DNA from: UBA2040 sp041674745
GTDB taxonomy: Bacteria > Bacteroidota > Bacteroidia > Flavobacteriales_D > Crocinitomicaceae
Length of the DNA stretch: 64,000 bases
Direction of reading: 5' to 3'
Assembly (NCBI GenBank): GCA_041674745.1
Contig: JBAYVD010000003.1
Span: 124,001-188,000, forward strand
Shown here: in pieces, positions 23,319 through 33,432 of the stretch
Position numbering within the stretch: the stretch's first letter is position 1
How the letters are laid out: the number at the start of each line of letters is the position of its first letter
Program-made: the position numbers and the translations under genes
The notes under the pieces: model-generated
The model's input: only the letters and a program-made list of their open reading frames with translations
Database searches by the model: none
Told to the model about the DNA's origin: nothing

Positions 23319-26300
23319 ATGCTACGTAATTTTACTTTGTTTGTCATAATCTTCTTAACCACAGCTACTTTTGGTTTTGGTCAGGTTGGTTCTGGGACTC
23401 TAAAAGGCTCTGTTATTGATGCTGATACCAAGCAGCCAATTCCGTTTTGTAAAGTATTGATACTTCAAAATGGTAGTGTGAAAGGAGGTGCAAACACCGA
23501 TTTTGATGGTAAATTTCAAATTAATTCCATCGGTGTTGGTGAGTACGACGTTGAAGTCCGAAATGAAACGGAAGGGTATCAACCAACAGCCTTAACGGGT
23601 GTTGTTGTGTCTTCCGATCAAATTACTTTCTTGGACAAAATGACCATCGCGAAAGCGAAATCTGTTCAAGAAATTGAAGAGGTGAAAGTGGTTGCCTACA
23701 AAGTTCCATTGATTAATAAAGATGGTGGTTCATCTGGGGGAACTGTAACTCGTGAGGATATTTCAAGATTGCCTGTTCGTTCAGCAGAAGGTGTCGCTTC
23801 CACGGTAGGTGGTGTAAATGCTCAAGAAGGTGGAGGAATCAGCGTTCGTGGTTCTCGTGAAGATGGTACCTATTATTATATAGATGGTATTAAAGTTCGT
23901 GGTTCGTCCAACTTGCCAAAATCAGCCATTGAAGAGGTAACTGTAATCACAGGTGGTTTGCCAGCGAATTATGGGGATGCCACAGGAGGTATTATCTCCG
24001 TTACAACTAGAGGGCCAAGTGCGCAATATTTTGGTAGTGCTGAGGTGGTTACATCTGGCTTGTACTTTAATGGAAAAGATCCAAATGGGTACGATGGTAA
24101 AGTTTTTGGATTGGATAAATATGCCTACAATTTATTTGAAGGAATGTTTTCTGGTCCTTTGTTGATGATCAAAGATTCAACAGGCGCGAAGGTAAAACCA
24201 AGATTAGGCTTTTTAATTTCTGCCAACTACACAAGACAATTGGATCCACGTCCAGTAGCGAATGGAGGTCAATATAGAATCAAGCAAGATGTAAGAGATT
24301 CATTGATTGCAAATCCATTGAGACCAACTTCTACAGGAAAAGGAACTTTTAACAATGCGTTATTCTTGCGTCAAAAAGACTTTGAACAAAATGAATGGAA
24401 AATGAACGCAAAACAAGGTGTTCTTTCTGCTCAAGCAAAAATCGATGTAAACACGGGACCAAGTGTCAATCTTACTTTTGGTGGTTCCATGAATATGAGC
24501 AATCAACGATTGGCAGATTATTACAACTCCTTGATGAATTTCACCAATTACGGTGTAGCCAATTCATTTGACTGGAGAGTATTTGGTCGTTTGACACAAC
24601 GTTTTTCAAATGATCGTGAAGGAGGTAGCTCTAAAATTGGAAGTGCTTACTACTCTTTAATGGTCGATTATTCAAAACAAAAAAGTGAATTTTATGATGC
24701 GAATCACAAATTCAATGTGTTTGAATACGGTCACGTTGGAACCTTTACAACGACTCGTCGCGCATCGTATGCTTTTAATGAATCTTCACAACGTTGGATT
24801 CACAATGGTTTCAAAGATGAATTAGTAGAGTTCTCTCCATCAGAAACGAATAAAACATTGGCAGCCATCACCACGCAGTATTACAATATTTATGATGGAC
24901 AGGTAACGGGTAATTATGAAAACTTATTTCAAATTCAACAAGGGAATGCCTTGAGAAATGGGGATGCTCCTCAATCAGTTTATGGAATTTGGGCAAATAT
25001 TGGGACGCCTTACAATGGCTTTGGAAAAAATGAAAATGAGCAATTCCGTATTACAGGTTCTGGTTCAGCAAACATTGGCGATCACTCTTTGTCTTTGGGT
25101 TTTGAGGTAGAGCAACGATGGGATAGAGGTTGGTCTAGTGGAGATGCAGGTGCAATTGGAATTTGGACAACAGCTCGTCAATTGGCGAATTTCCACATTC
25201 GAGAATTGGACTTAAATAATTTCACGGAGAGTGATTCAGGTTCATTTAAATCAATTACCTACCAACGATTGAACACAGGTTATGCTTATACTTCTGGTAC
25301 AGGCGAATATGGTGGTCAAGGAGGTAAATTGGATGCGAATGGCAATGCGATTTTGGATAATCAAACTTTCTTTGATTACAATTTACGTAAAAAATTAGGG
25401 TTATCTGTTTCAGGAACCGACTATATTGATATCGATCAGTACGATCCAAAAACATTTACGTTGGATATGTTCTCTGCAGACGAGTTATTGAACTCTGGTA
25501 ATTCTTATGTGTCTTATTATGGTTATGATCCAACAGGGAAGAAAGTAAGAGGAAGAACAGATGTAAATGATTACTTTGAGAAATTTGATCAAAATGGTAA
25601 CTATGAGCGTTTTGTTGGAGCATTTCAACCAACGTATCTTGCCGGTTATGTCATGGATAAATTTTCATTCAATGATTTAGTTTTCAACGTAGGTCTTCGT
25701 GTGGATATGTACAATTCAAACCAATCTGTTTTGAAAGACCCTTATTTGCTATATCCGGCGAAAACGGTTGCTGAAGCAAGAGAATTGTTGAATTCAGATC
25801 CAAATACATATAGCTGGGTAGAGATTCCTGCTTCCATGGGGGATGATTACACAGTTTATGTAAATGACGCGAAAAGTCCAACGGCAATCAATGGATTTAG
25901 AAAAGATGGAATCTTCTACAACAGTGAAGGAACAGAAGTTTCTGATCCAAAAGTGATCAATGGTGCCAGTGGTATTCAACCTTGGTTGGTGAATCCAAAC
26001 CAAAGTAATCCGAATGCCAGTGCTTTCCAGGATTACAAACCACAAATCAATGTAATGCCTCGTATCGCATTTTCATTCCCGGTTTCGGATGAAGCATCCT
26101 TCTTTGCTCACTACGATATCTTGACAAAAAGACCAACAGGAGCCGTTCGATTCAATCCGTATGAATACCAATTCATTCAAAACAGATCAGCAACGATCAA
26201 CAATCCAAATTTGAAACCAGAGAAAACGGTTGATTATGAAATTGGTTTCCAACAAGTATTGTCGAAAACGTCTTCCTTGAAAATTTCAGCATTCTATCGT

Positions 26301-27107
26301 GAACAACGTAACAACATACAAATTCAAAGTATGACGGGTGCTTATCCTGTGACCTATAGAACCTATGCGAATAGAGATTTTGGTACGGTAAAAGGTATGA
26401 CAGTATCCTACGATTTAAGAAGAACAGGAAATGTTCGAATTACAGCCAATTATACCTTGCAATTTGCGGATGGTACGGGATCTAACTCTACGTCAAGTAC
26501 AGCTTTGATTAACGCTGGTTTGCCAAATTTACGTGCAATCTTCCCTTATTCATACGACCAACGTCATGCATTTGCTGTAACGATGGATTACCGTTATGGA
26601 TCGGGTGCTGATTACAATGGTCCAATCATTAAGGATTTCAAGGTTTTTGAAAACACTGGTTTGAATATCTTCTCTAGCATTTATTCTGGAGCTCCCTATT
26701 CAAGTCAATCCAATTTTACGAATACACAACAAAATGGTGCCATCAATCCAAGTTTAACTGGAACTCAAAATGGTTCAAGATTACCTTGGTCTTACAGATT
26801 GGATATTCAGTTGGATAGAACATTCAACTTGGTTATCAACCGAGGTGAAAATAAGAAAAAACCAGTTTTCTTGAATGTTTACATACGTGCAACAAACTTA
26901 TTGAACCAATTCAACCGTTTGAGTGTATATAGAGCAACGGGTAACTGGAATGATGATGGATATTTAGCAGCTGCATCCAGTCAAGCGTCTATCCAAAATC
27001 AGACAGATGAGCAATCTTTTAGAGATTACTACAACATGAGTGTGCAAAATGGAAACAATATTTCGGTTCCAAGAACAATAAGATTAGGGGTGAAATTTGA
27101 TTTTTAA
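23319..27107 (+). CDS. TonB-dependent receptor with carboxypeptidase-like N-terminal domain
   Basis: A 1262-residue outer-membrane protein. It has a signal peptide (about residues 1-21, ending FGFGQ), a CarboxypepD_reg-like domain at about 25-110 (LKGSVIDADTKQPIPFCKV), a plug domain at about 140-235 (SISVRGSREDG-like region and YYYIDGIKVRG, then ITGGLPANYGDATGGIISV), and a long beta-barrel ending in an aromatic residue (LGVKFDF). No TonB-box or SusD-like partner is obvious. Instead it is followed by a giant secreted protein and a PorV/PorQ-like barrel. The substrate is unknown, and the context suggests a role tied to T9SS rather than glycan uptake. Confidence 0.93.
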   Translation: MLRNFTLFVIIFLTTATFGFGQVGSGTLKGSVIDADTKQPIPFCKVLILQNGSVKGGANTDFDGKFQINSIGVGEYDVEVRNETEGYQPTALTGVVVSSDQITFLDKMTIAKAKSVQEIEEVKVVAYKVPLINKDGGSSGGTVTREDISRLPVRSAEGVASTVGGVNAQEGGGISVRGSREDGTYYYIDGIKVRGSSNLPKSAIEEVTVITGGLPANYGDATGGIISVTTRGPSAQYFGSAEVVTSGLYFNGKDPNGYDGKVFGLDKYAYNLFEGMFSGPLLMIKDSTGAKVKPRLGFLISANYTRQLDPRPVANGGQYRIKQDVRDSLIANPLRPTSTGKGTFNNALFLRQKDFEQNEWKMNAKQGVLSAQAKIDVNTGPSVNLTFGGSMNMSNQRLADYYNSLMNFTNYGVANSFDWRVFGRLTQRFSNDREGGSSKIGSAYYSLMVDYSKQKSEFYDANHKFNVFEYGHVGTFTTTRRASYAFNESSQRWIHNGFKDELVEFSPSETNKTLAAITTQYYNIYDGQVTGNYENLFQIQQGNALRNGDAPQSVYGIWANIGTPYNGFGKNENEQFRITGSGSANIGDHSLSLGFEVEQRWDRGWSSGDAGAIGIWTTARQLANFHIRELDLNNFTESDSGSFKSITYQRLNTGYAYTSGTGEYGGQGGKLDANGNAILDNQTFFDYNLRKKLGLSVSGTDYIDIDQYDPKTFTLDMFSADELLNSGNSYVSYYGYDPTGKKVRGRTDVNDYFEKFDQNGNYERFVGAFQPTYLAGYVMDKFSFNDLVFNVGLRVDMYNSNQSVLKDPYLLYPAKTVAEARELLNSDPNTYSWVEIPASMGDDYTVYVNDAKSPTAINGFRKDGIFYNSEGTEVSDPKVINGASGIQPWLVNPNQSNPNASAFQDYKPQINVMPRIAFSFPVSDEASFFAHYDILTKRPTGAVRFNPYEYQFIQNRSATINNPNLKPEKTVDYEIGFQQVLSKTSSLKISAFYREQRNNIQIQSMTGAYPVTYRTYANRDFGTVKGMTVSYDLRRTGNVRITANYTLQFADGTGSNSTSSTALINAGLPNLRAIFPYSYDQRHAFAVTMDYRYGSGADYNGPIIKDFKVFENTGLNIFSSIYSGAPYSSQSNFTNTQQNGAINPSLTGTQNGSRLPWSYRLDIQLDRTFNLVINRGENKKKPVFLNVYIRATNLLNQFNRLSVYRATGNWNDDGYLAAASSQASIQNQTDEQSFRDYYNMSVQNGNNISVPRTIRLGVKFDF

Positions 27108-27126
27108 AAAATTAATAATAAAAGTT

Positions 27127-30100
27127 ATGAAAAAAGTATCGGTCCAATATTTACTGGTCATCATGGCGGTGATATCATCGCAGTTTGCTGTCGGTTTGGA
27201 AGATGTTCGAGGAAAATCAACAACAGCGAAGCCAACCACGACTATGGGGAATGGTGTTCCTTCAAAAGGAGCGCAATGTATACCTTCCGTGAAAGCATTG
27301 TTATTTCAATTCAATGATGTTGCAGCACTTTTGCAACAAGGAGGACGTTTGTTTGAAAATCCGGGAACCAACACCGCAGGATATGAAATTCCGAAAGGAA
27401 GTGGTTTGAAAGCGATCTTTGCTGGTTCATTGTGGATGGGTGGAGTAGATGCCAACGGTCAATTAAAATTGGCAGCGGTTCGTTTCAAACAATTGGGTAA
27501 TGATTTTTGGGCGGGACCTTTGTCTGTAACATTGGGCAGTGGTAATTACGACCCATCTGTTCCGGCAGGCGATGATGTAGTGAGAGATTTCGGTTCTGCT
27601 GATATCCTTTCTTCACAGTGTGATGCATATGACAAATTCTTTACTATCCAAAAGGGAGAAGTGAAAAACTTTAAAATTTGGTGGGATTACGATCAAGGCA
27701 TAACGACAACTCCCGTTGAAAAACCAAATAATGAAATCATGCAGCGCATCATCAACTGGCCTGCTCACGGTGATATCGGTTTAAATCAAGATTATTATTT
27801 GGCTCCTTTCTATGATAATGATGGAGGTGGTTCCTATAATCCAATTGAAGAGGGTGATTACCCTTGGTACGATGATATCTTGGGTAGAGATGATATTGCA
27901 TGTGGTGTAGATAGACGAATTTCTTTGTTTGGTGATGAAACACATTGGTGGGTCTTCAACGACAAAGGAAATATCCACAACGAAACGGGGGGAGATCCAA
28001 TTGGTATGGAAATTCGAGCACAAGCGTTTGCCTTTGCAACGAATGACGAAGTGAATAGAATGACTTTTTACAACTACGAATTGATCAACAGAGGTGTTCA
28101 GACGTTGTACAATACTTACTTTTCTCAATGGTTAGATCCAGATTTAGGAAATGCCAATGATGATTATGTTGGTTGTGATGTGTCTCGTGGTTTGGGTTAT
28201 GCCTTTAATGGTGATAACAATGATGAAACAGCAAGTGCGAATATTGGGTATGGAGTAAATCCACCAGCAATTGGAATCGATTTCTTTGAAGGACCTTATT
28301 TGGATGCAGATGGTATTGATAACCCAGGTCCAAGATACGATTCAATAAACAAATTGTATGTTCCACCGACAGTTCAAAATGCGTTGGATAGCAATGGTAT
28401 CGTATACCGCGGAATTGGAACAGGTTATTCAGATAACATCGTTGACAATGAGCGTTTCGGTATGCGTCGCTTTACATACTTTACAAATGGTGCTTCTTTC
28501 CCTTACACGGATCCATCCAGTGCAGCTCAGTACTATAATTTCATGGAAGGTTCTTGGGCCAACGGTTCAGAAATGTATTATGGAGGAACTGGAGCGCAAG
28601 GAACAGGAACGTTGATTCCTTCTGACTATATGTTCCCTGGGGATTCCGATCCTTTGCATTGGGCAACAGCTGGAGCAAATCCTGGATACGATTGGAGTGA
28701 GGCAAGTACAGATGGTGCATCGGGCTTCAACCCTCCTGGAGATAGACGTTTTGTTCAATCAGCTGGACCATTTACATTGCGACCTGGTGCTGTTAACAAC
28801 ATTACTGTTGGTATCGTTTATGCACGAGGTGCATCTGGAGATTTGTTTGGTTCTGTAAATGCGTTGAAAAGAGCGGATACAAAAGCACAGGCACTATTTG
28901 ATGCTTGTTTTAAAATCTTAGATCCTCCCAACGCTCCACGTTTACAAATTCAAGAATTGGAGAATGAGTTAATCTTGACAATTGACAATCCAATTGGATC
29001 GAACAATTTCGAAGAAACATACGCGGAAGAAGATAAAATCAATATCGTTGATGAAGGAGTTGATCGTTTCTACCGATTCGAAGGGTATCAGATTTTCCAA
29101 TTGGTAAATTCTTCAGCAGGTATCTCCGATATCGCCGACAAAACAAAAGCTAGATTGGCTGCACAGTGCGATATTAAAAATTTCGAATTGAATTCATCTG
29201 GAGTTCCAATTTTAACGAAACCGATTGATCGATTGATTAATTTTGAATTCGATGAAGAATTAGGTTGGGACATCCCTGTTGAAAAAGTGAATGGTGCCAA
29301 TGAAGGGGTTCGTCACTCATTTAAAGTTACAGAGGATTTATTTGCTCAAGGAACGAGAACATTGGTGAATCACAAAACATACTATTATGTTGCGGTGGCT
29401 TATGCTTTCAATAACTATTCTGATTATGATCCGAATGACGCATTGAAAGTGAATGGGCAAAAGGTGAAATACATTGCTTCTCGTTTGGGATATGATCAAA
29501 CGGCGATCAAAGCTGTAACGGCTATTCCTCACAATCCAATGCCGGAAGCAGGTGGAACCTACCAGTATTCTGAATACGGTACAACTCCAAAAATCACGCG
29601 ATTGGATGGTCACGGAAATGGAGGTCGTGTTTTGGAATTAACAACGGATTCAGAAAATAAAATTGTATCAGACGGTTATATGGCTACACCAGAATATGAG
29701 AGTGGTCATGGACCAATCAATATTAAAGTGGTAGACCCTCTAAATGTTGCTGACGGTTATTTTGAATTGGAATTTAGAGATTATAACACGACTACATCTG
29801 CAGGAAATGCTGCTGATACAGCGAAATGGGTAATCAATCGATATGATGCAAAAGGAGGAAATTTGTTAGAGTCAGTTCATTCAGAACACATGATTTTTGT
29901 CAACAATGAGCAATTGATACCACAATGGGGTGTTTCAGTTCAAATTAACCAAACAAATTACTTTACAGAAATTGGTTCAGGTTCTTTGACATCAGAAACG
30001 ACAGATTTGTTGGAGTCTTCTATGACCTTTGCGGATAGTTCGAAAAGATGGTTGACTACGATTTCAGATGATGATTCTTATTCTCCAAAAAACTGGATTA

Positions 30101-31380
30101 GATCCGGTACTTTTGATGCGATGCCTGCGACAAGTTATCCTTTCCCACCTGTAAATGGTGAAATATATGAAAGTGGTCAATGTTATAAAGATGAAATCGG
30201 TAAAGACCCGTCTAAAAGATGGACAAAAGTGTTGAGTGGTGGTATGGCACCACACCAGTTGGTTGGTTTTCAATGTGATTTCATGCCTTTGGCTTATTGG
30301 AAAAACTCACAATCTTATCCAACTTCACCAGAATCGACACCAGGTAATGCTCGATCAAATGCGGCGATTGCCTTTACACCAAGTATCGACATCGTGATTA
30401 CGACTGACAAATCGAAATGGACGAGATGTCCAGTAATTGAATTGGGTCGTGATGCAGCGTTGAATGTTGGCGGTGCGAAACCGGGTGGTTTGAGAAAAAG
30501 CCCAAGTTTGGATCAAAACGGAAATACAATTTCAGGAAGTACAGGTATGAGTTACTTCCCAGGTTATGCCATTGATATTGAAACTGGAGCACGTTTGAAC
30601 ATGGCATTTGGTGAAAATTCATTTTTAGGCCAAGATGGTGGTAACGACATGAAATGGGAGCCATCGGCTAACATGAATGGAGCTACTGGAAATCCATTGT
30701 TAGGTGGTATGCATCCGATTTATGTTTTCTCTCACAAACAAAAAGAGATCAATGGATACAGCAGTTTGTATGACATGGGTTATTACACAGACGGAAGTAC
30801 TGAGTTGAAAGATTTGATTGATTTGGTTGAAGCAGGAAATGGTCCAGCTAGAATTAATTTCTACAGCAGTTTAACGTGGGTAGGTTATCCAATCCGAACT
30901 GCCAACCATAAAATGTTTGAAACGGATGTGCGTATACGAGTTCGTGTAAACAAAGAATACAAAAATTATACAGCGACAGGTGAAAATGGTGGTAAACCGA
31001 AATATTCATGGTCAATGGCTGATTTGATAGCTAAAAAATCTGATAAATCTGCTCTGGCAGAAGTATTGAACATGATCAAAGTAGTGCCAAATCCATACTA
31101 TGCATTTTCAGAATACGAAAGAAATAGATTGGATACACGAGTGAAAATAACCAATTTGCCAGAAGTGTGTAATGTGAATATTTATTCGACAAATGGTAAA
31201 TTAATACGATCATTCAAAAAAGACAGTCCGGTCACCAGTATCGATTGGGATTTGAACAATCAAATTGCAATTCCAGTGGCCAGTGGTGTTTATTTGATCC
31301 ATGTGGATGTGCCTGATGTAGGTGAAGTAGTATTGAAATTCTTCTGTGGAATTCGTCAAGTTGACTTACAAGGTATTTAA
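27127..31380 (+). CDS. Giant secreted protein with T9SS-like C-terminal domain
   Basis: A protein of 1417 residues from the ATG at 27127 (MKKVSVQYLLV). An upstream in-frame ATG at 27097 overlaps the receptor gene and would spoil the signal peptide. After the signal the protein is beta-rich and aromatic, with repeated Gly/Asp/Asn-rich loops (YDNDGGGSYNPIEEGDYPWY), and has no enzyme motif I recognise. The last 100 residues (MIKVVPNPYYAFSEYERN, then NIYSTNGKLIRSF and VASGVYLIHV) match a T9SS sorting-type domain. The chain runs about 14 residues past the usual end. Co-transcription with the receptor and PorV-like genes suggests a complex. Confidence 0.88.
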   Translation: MKKVSVQYLLVIMAVISSQFAVGLEDVRGKSTTAKPTTTMGNGVPSKGAQCIPSVKALLFQFNDVAALLQQGGRLFENPGTNTAGYEIPKGSGLKAIFAGSLWMGGVDANGQLKLAAVRFKQLGNDFWAGPLSVTLGSGNYDPSVPAGDDVVRDFGSADILSSQCDAYDKFFTIQKGEVKNFKIWWDYDQGITTTPVEKPNNEIMQRIINWPAHGDIGLNQDYYLAPFYDNDGGGSYNPIEEGDYPWYDDILGRDDIACGVDRRISLFGDETHWWVFNDKGNIHNETGGDPIGMEIRAQAFAFATNDEVNRMTFYNYELINRGVQTLYNTYFSQWLDPDLGNANDDYVGCDVSRGLGYAFNGDNNDETASANIGYGVNPPAIGIDFFEGPYLDADGIDNPGPRYDSINKLYVPPTVQNALDSNGIVYRGIGTGYSDNIVDNERFGMRRFTYFTNGASFPYTDPSSAAQYYNFMEGSWANGSEMYYGGTGAQGTGTLIPSDYMFPGDSDPLHWATAGANPGYDWSEASTDGASGFNPPGDRRFVQSAGPFTLRPGAVNNITVGIVYARGASGDLFGSVNALKRADTKAQALFDACFKILDPPNAPRLQIQELENELILTIDNPIGSNNFEETYAEEDKINIVDEGVDRFYRFEGYQIFQLVNSSAGISDIADKTKARLAAQCDIKNFELNSSGVPILTKPIDRLINFEFDEELGWDIPVEKVNGANEGVRHSFKVTEDLFAQGTRTLVNHKTYYYVAVAYAFNNYSDYDPNDALKVNGQKVKYIASRLGYDQTAIKAVTAIPHNPMPEAGGTYQYSEYGTTPKITRLDGHGNGGRVLELTTDSENKIVSDGYMATPEYESGHGPINIKVVDPLNVADGYFELEFRDYNTTTSAGNAADTAKWVINRYDAKGGNLLESVHSEHMIFVNNEQLIPQWGVSVQINQTNYFTEIGSGSLTSETTDLLESSMTFADSSKRWLTTISDDDSYSPKNWIRSGTFDAMPATSYPFPPVNGEIYESGQCYKDEIGKDPSKRWTKVLSGGMAPHQLVGFQCDFMPLAYWKNSQSYPTSPESTPGNARSNAAIAFTPSIDIVITTDKSKWTRCPVIELGRDAALNVGGAKPGGLRKSPSLDQNGNTISGSTGMSYFPGYAIDIETGARLNMAFGENSFLGQDGGNDMKWEPSANMNGATGNPLLGGMHPIYVFSHKQKEINGYSSLYDMGYYTDGSTELKDLIDLVEAGNGPARINFYSSLTWVGYPIRTANHKMFETDVRIRVRVNKEYKNYTATGENGGKPKYSWSMADLIAKKSDKSALAEVLNMIKVVPNPYYAFSEYERNRLDTRVKITNLPEVCNVNIYSTNGKLIRSFKKDSPVTSIDWDLNNQIAIPVASGVYLIHVDVPDVGEVVLKFFCGIRQVDLQGI

Positions 31381-31398
31381 AAATTCAAAGAGCAAAAA

Positions 31399-32463
31399 AT
31401 GAGAAATACAATAATATCTATCAAAAACAAGTTGCTTTTAGGTGCAATGCTATGCAGTATTTCTGCATCAGCAGGGAATGAGGACCGTGTTGGTTCAGCA
31501 GGAGCATCTCAGCTTTTAGTAAATCCTTGGGCACGTAGTTCTGCGCTCGGAGATGCCAACATTGCATCTTGTAATGGGCTTGAAGCAAGTTATTTGAATA
31601 TTGCTGGTTTAGCTGGTACAGATAAAACTCAATTGAAATTCAATACAGCCAACTGGATGGGATCATCCGCTGTTCGCTTGTATTCAGCTGGTTTGGCTCA
31701 AAGAGTCTCAGATGACGCGGTAATATCAGTTAGTGTACAATCCATGAATTATGGTGACATCGATATTACAACTGTGAATATTCCAGAGGGTGGTATTGGT
31801 ACCTTTTCGCCAAGAACCAATATTGTTAATATTGGTTATGCAAGAGCCTTTTCGAGTTCTATCTATGCTGGAATTAACTTCAAGGTTGTGTCAGAGAGTA
31901 TTTCCAATGTACGAGGAACTGGTTTGGCTATCGATGCCGGAATTAAATACATTACAGGTGAACAAGACCAAATGAAATTTGGAATTACCCTAAAGAATGT
32001 TGGACCGGTTTTGCGTTACAAAGGAGATGGATTTACGAATCAAGCGAATTATTCTTCAACAGGCGCCATTGTTTCTTTGGATCAACGAGTTCAAGCGTAT
32101 GAGTTGCCATCACTTTTGGCAATTGGTGCTTCGTATGATTTTGTTTTGGATGATAAAAACAAAATTATAGCGAATTTGGGTTATACGGCCAACTCATTTT
32201 TCTACGATCAATTTCGAATAGGTGCGGATTATGGCATGACAACGGAAAAGTTTGCTTTTAATCTAAGAGGTGGATTTGTGTACGAAAAGAACTTGTTCTC
32301 CGTTGAAAATCGTTCCAATGCGCTTATCGGACCAACAGGAGGTTTTTCGATAGATGCCTTGGTTGGAAAAAATAAAAATGCTTTGGGAGCTGAATACAGT
32401 GCTCGTTTTGCAGGTGTTTTTGGAGTTATTCATACATTTGGTGTGACGATTAGTTTGAAATAA
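31399..32463 (+). CDS. PorV/PorQ family outer-membrane protein
   Basis: A 354-residue protein with a signal peptide (ending near SASAG) and a FadL-like beta-barrel. The mature N-terminus has the PorV/PorQ signature: GSAGASQLLVNPWARSSAL, then GDANIASCNGLEASYLNIAG. PorV shuttles T9SS cargo from the translocon to the attachment complex, while PorQ partners PorU-type functions. This copy lies 18 bp downstream of the giant protein gene, and a strong terminator follows. It is probably a dedicated partner for the triad rather than the housekeeping PorV; that is inference. Confidence 0.9.
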   Translation: MRNTIISIKNKLLLGAMLCSISASAGNEDRVGSAGASQLLVNPWARSSALGDANIASCNGLEASYLNIAGLAGTDKTQLKFNTANWMGSSAVRLYSAGLAQRVSDDAVISVSVQSMNYGDIDITTVNIPEGGIGTFSPRTNIVNIGYARAFSSSIYAGINFKVVSESISNVRGTGLAIDAGIKYITGEQDQMKFGITLKNVGPVLRYKGDGFTNQANYSSTGAIVSLDQRVQAYELPSLLAIGASYDFVLDDKNKIIANLGYTANSFFYDQFRIGADYGMTTEKFAFNLRGGFVYEKNLFSVENRSNALIGPTGGFSIDALVGKNKNALGAEYSARFAGVFGVIHTFGVTISLK

Positions 32464-32486
32464 AACAAACCTTATTTATATTTGCT

Positions 32487-32524
32487 AAACAAGAGAGTTC
32501 ATTTGGGCTCTCTTGTTTTCTTTT
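32487..32524 (+). terminator. Rho-independent terminator of the receptor/giant/PorV operon
   Basis: ACAAGAGAG (32489-32497) and CTCTCTTGT (32508-32516) form a perfect 9-bp stem, extendable by a further A-T pair or two, with a 10-nt loop, followed by a T-rich tract. It sits between the PorV-like stop and greA. Confidence 0.85.
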
Positions 32525-32547
32525 TAATGAATTGATAAAAAAAATAC

Positions 32548-33024
32548 ATGTCACAAATATCCTATTATACAGAAGCAGGTCTGAAAAAATTGAAAGACGA
32601 ATTGCACGATATGAAAACAGTGCAAAGACCTTCCATTAGCGAGCAAATTGGTGAAGCACGTGATAAGGGTGATTTATCAGAAAATGCGGAGTACGATGCA
32701 GCTAAAGAAGCTCAGGGCATATTGGAAATGAAGATTTCAAAATTGGAAGCGATAATTGCTAATGCTAGAATCGTAGACGAAACGAATATTGACAATTCGA
32801 AAGTGTTTATTCTTTCCAACGTGAAAATTCGAAATATTGCCAACAAAGCAGAAATGACTTATACGTTGGTTGCTGAAAATGAAGCCGACTTAAAAGCAAA
32901 GAAAATTTCTGTGGATTCTCCAATTGGGAAAGGTCTTCTAGGAAAAGTTGTGGGTGACGTTGCTGATGTTCAAACGCCCAATGGAATTATCAAATTTGAG
33001 ATAATTGAAATTACTAGAGGATGA
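32548..33024 (+). CDS. greA: Transcript cleavage factor GreA
   Basis: A 158-residue Gre factor. The N-terminal coiled coil enters the RNA polymerase secondary channel and stimulates cleavage of backtracked transcripts. The tip motif with the catalytic acidic pair is in GDLSENAEYDAAKEAQ; the C-terminal FKBP-like domain has SPIGKGLLGKVVGD. The length is exactly typical. Its stop codon overlaps the ATG of the HIT-family gene (ATGA), so the two are translationally coupled. Confidence 0.98.
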   Translation: MSQISYYTEAGLKKLKDELHDMKTVQRPSISEQIGEARDKGDLSENAEYDAAKEAQGILEMKISKLEAIIANARIVDETNIDNSKVFILSNVKIRNIANKAEMTYTLVAENEADLKAKKISVDSPIGKGLLGKVVGDVADVQTPNGIIKFEIIEITRG

Positions 33025-33410
33025 GTACAATCTTCTCCAAAATAGTTTCCGGTGAAATTCCCAGCTATAAAGTTGCGGAAAGTGAAAATCATTTAGCTTT
33101 CTTAGATATTCAACCTTTGAGAAAAGGACATGTTCTGGTAATTCCTAAAAAAGAGACGGATAATATTTTTGATATTGAGGATACAGAAATTGGCGAATTG
33201 ATGATTTTTGCCAAACTCGTAGCCAAAAAGATTGAACGTTCATTCGCTTGTCGTAAAGTAGGCGTAGCTGTTGTTGGTTTGGAAGTAGCCCATGCACACA
33301 TCCATTTGATACCAATTGATAACGTAAGTGATATGAATTTTAACCAAGAAAAGATGGTCCTATCACACGAAGAATTAGTTGGAATTGCAGAACGTTTGCA
33401 ACAGGCTTAG
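33021..33410 (+). CDS. HIT family nucleotide-binding protein
   Basis: A 129-residue histidine-triad protein. The family start STIFSKIVSGEIPSYKV, the strand FLDIQPLRKGHVLVIPK and the active-site triad AHAHIHLIPI (HxHxH) are intact. Bacterial HIT/HINT proteins hydrolyse nucleoside phosphoramidates or related nucleotides, though the physiological substrate is usually unknown. It overlaps greA by 4 bp, a linkage seen in many Bacteroidota. Confidence 0.95.
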   Translation: MSTIFSKIVSGEIPSYKVAESENHLAFLDIQPLRKGHVLVIPKKETDNIFDIEDTEIGELMIFAKLVAKKIERSFACRKVGVAVVGLEVAHAHIHLIPIDNVSDMNFNQEKMVLSHEELVGIAERLQQA

Positions 33411-33432
33411 GTCAGGGTTTATTAGTCGTGGT

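Noticed and set aside
23319..32463. Polysaccharide utilisation locus (SusC/SusD)
   Set aside because: The receptor is SusC-like only in general layout; there is no SusD-like lipoprotein and no glycoside hydrolase, and the partners are a T9SS-type cargo and a PorV-like barrel.
33379..33432. TTG start of the SGNH protein inside the HIT gene
   Set aside because: It would place 18 extra polar residues before a good signal peptide; the ATG at 33433 or 33448 fits better.
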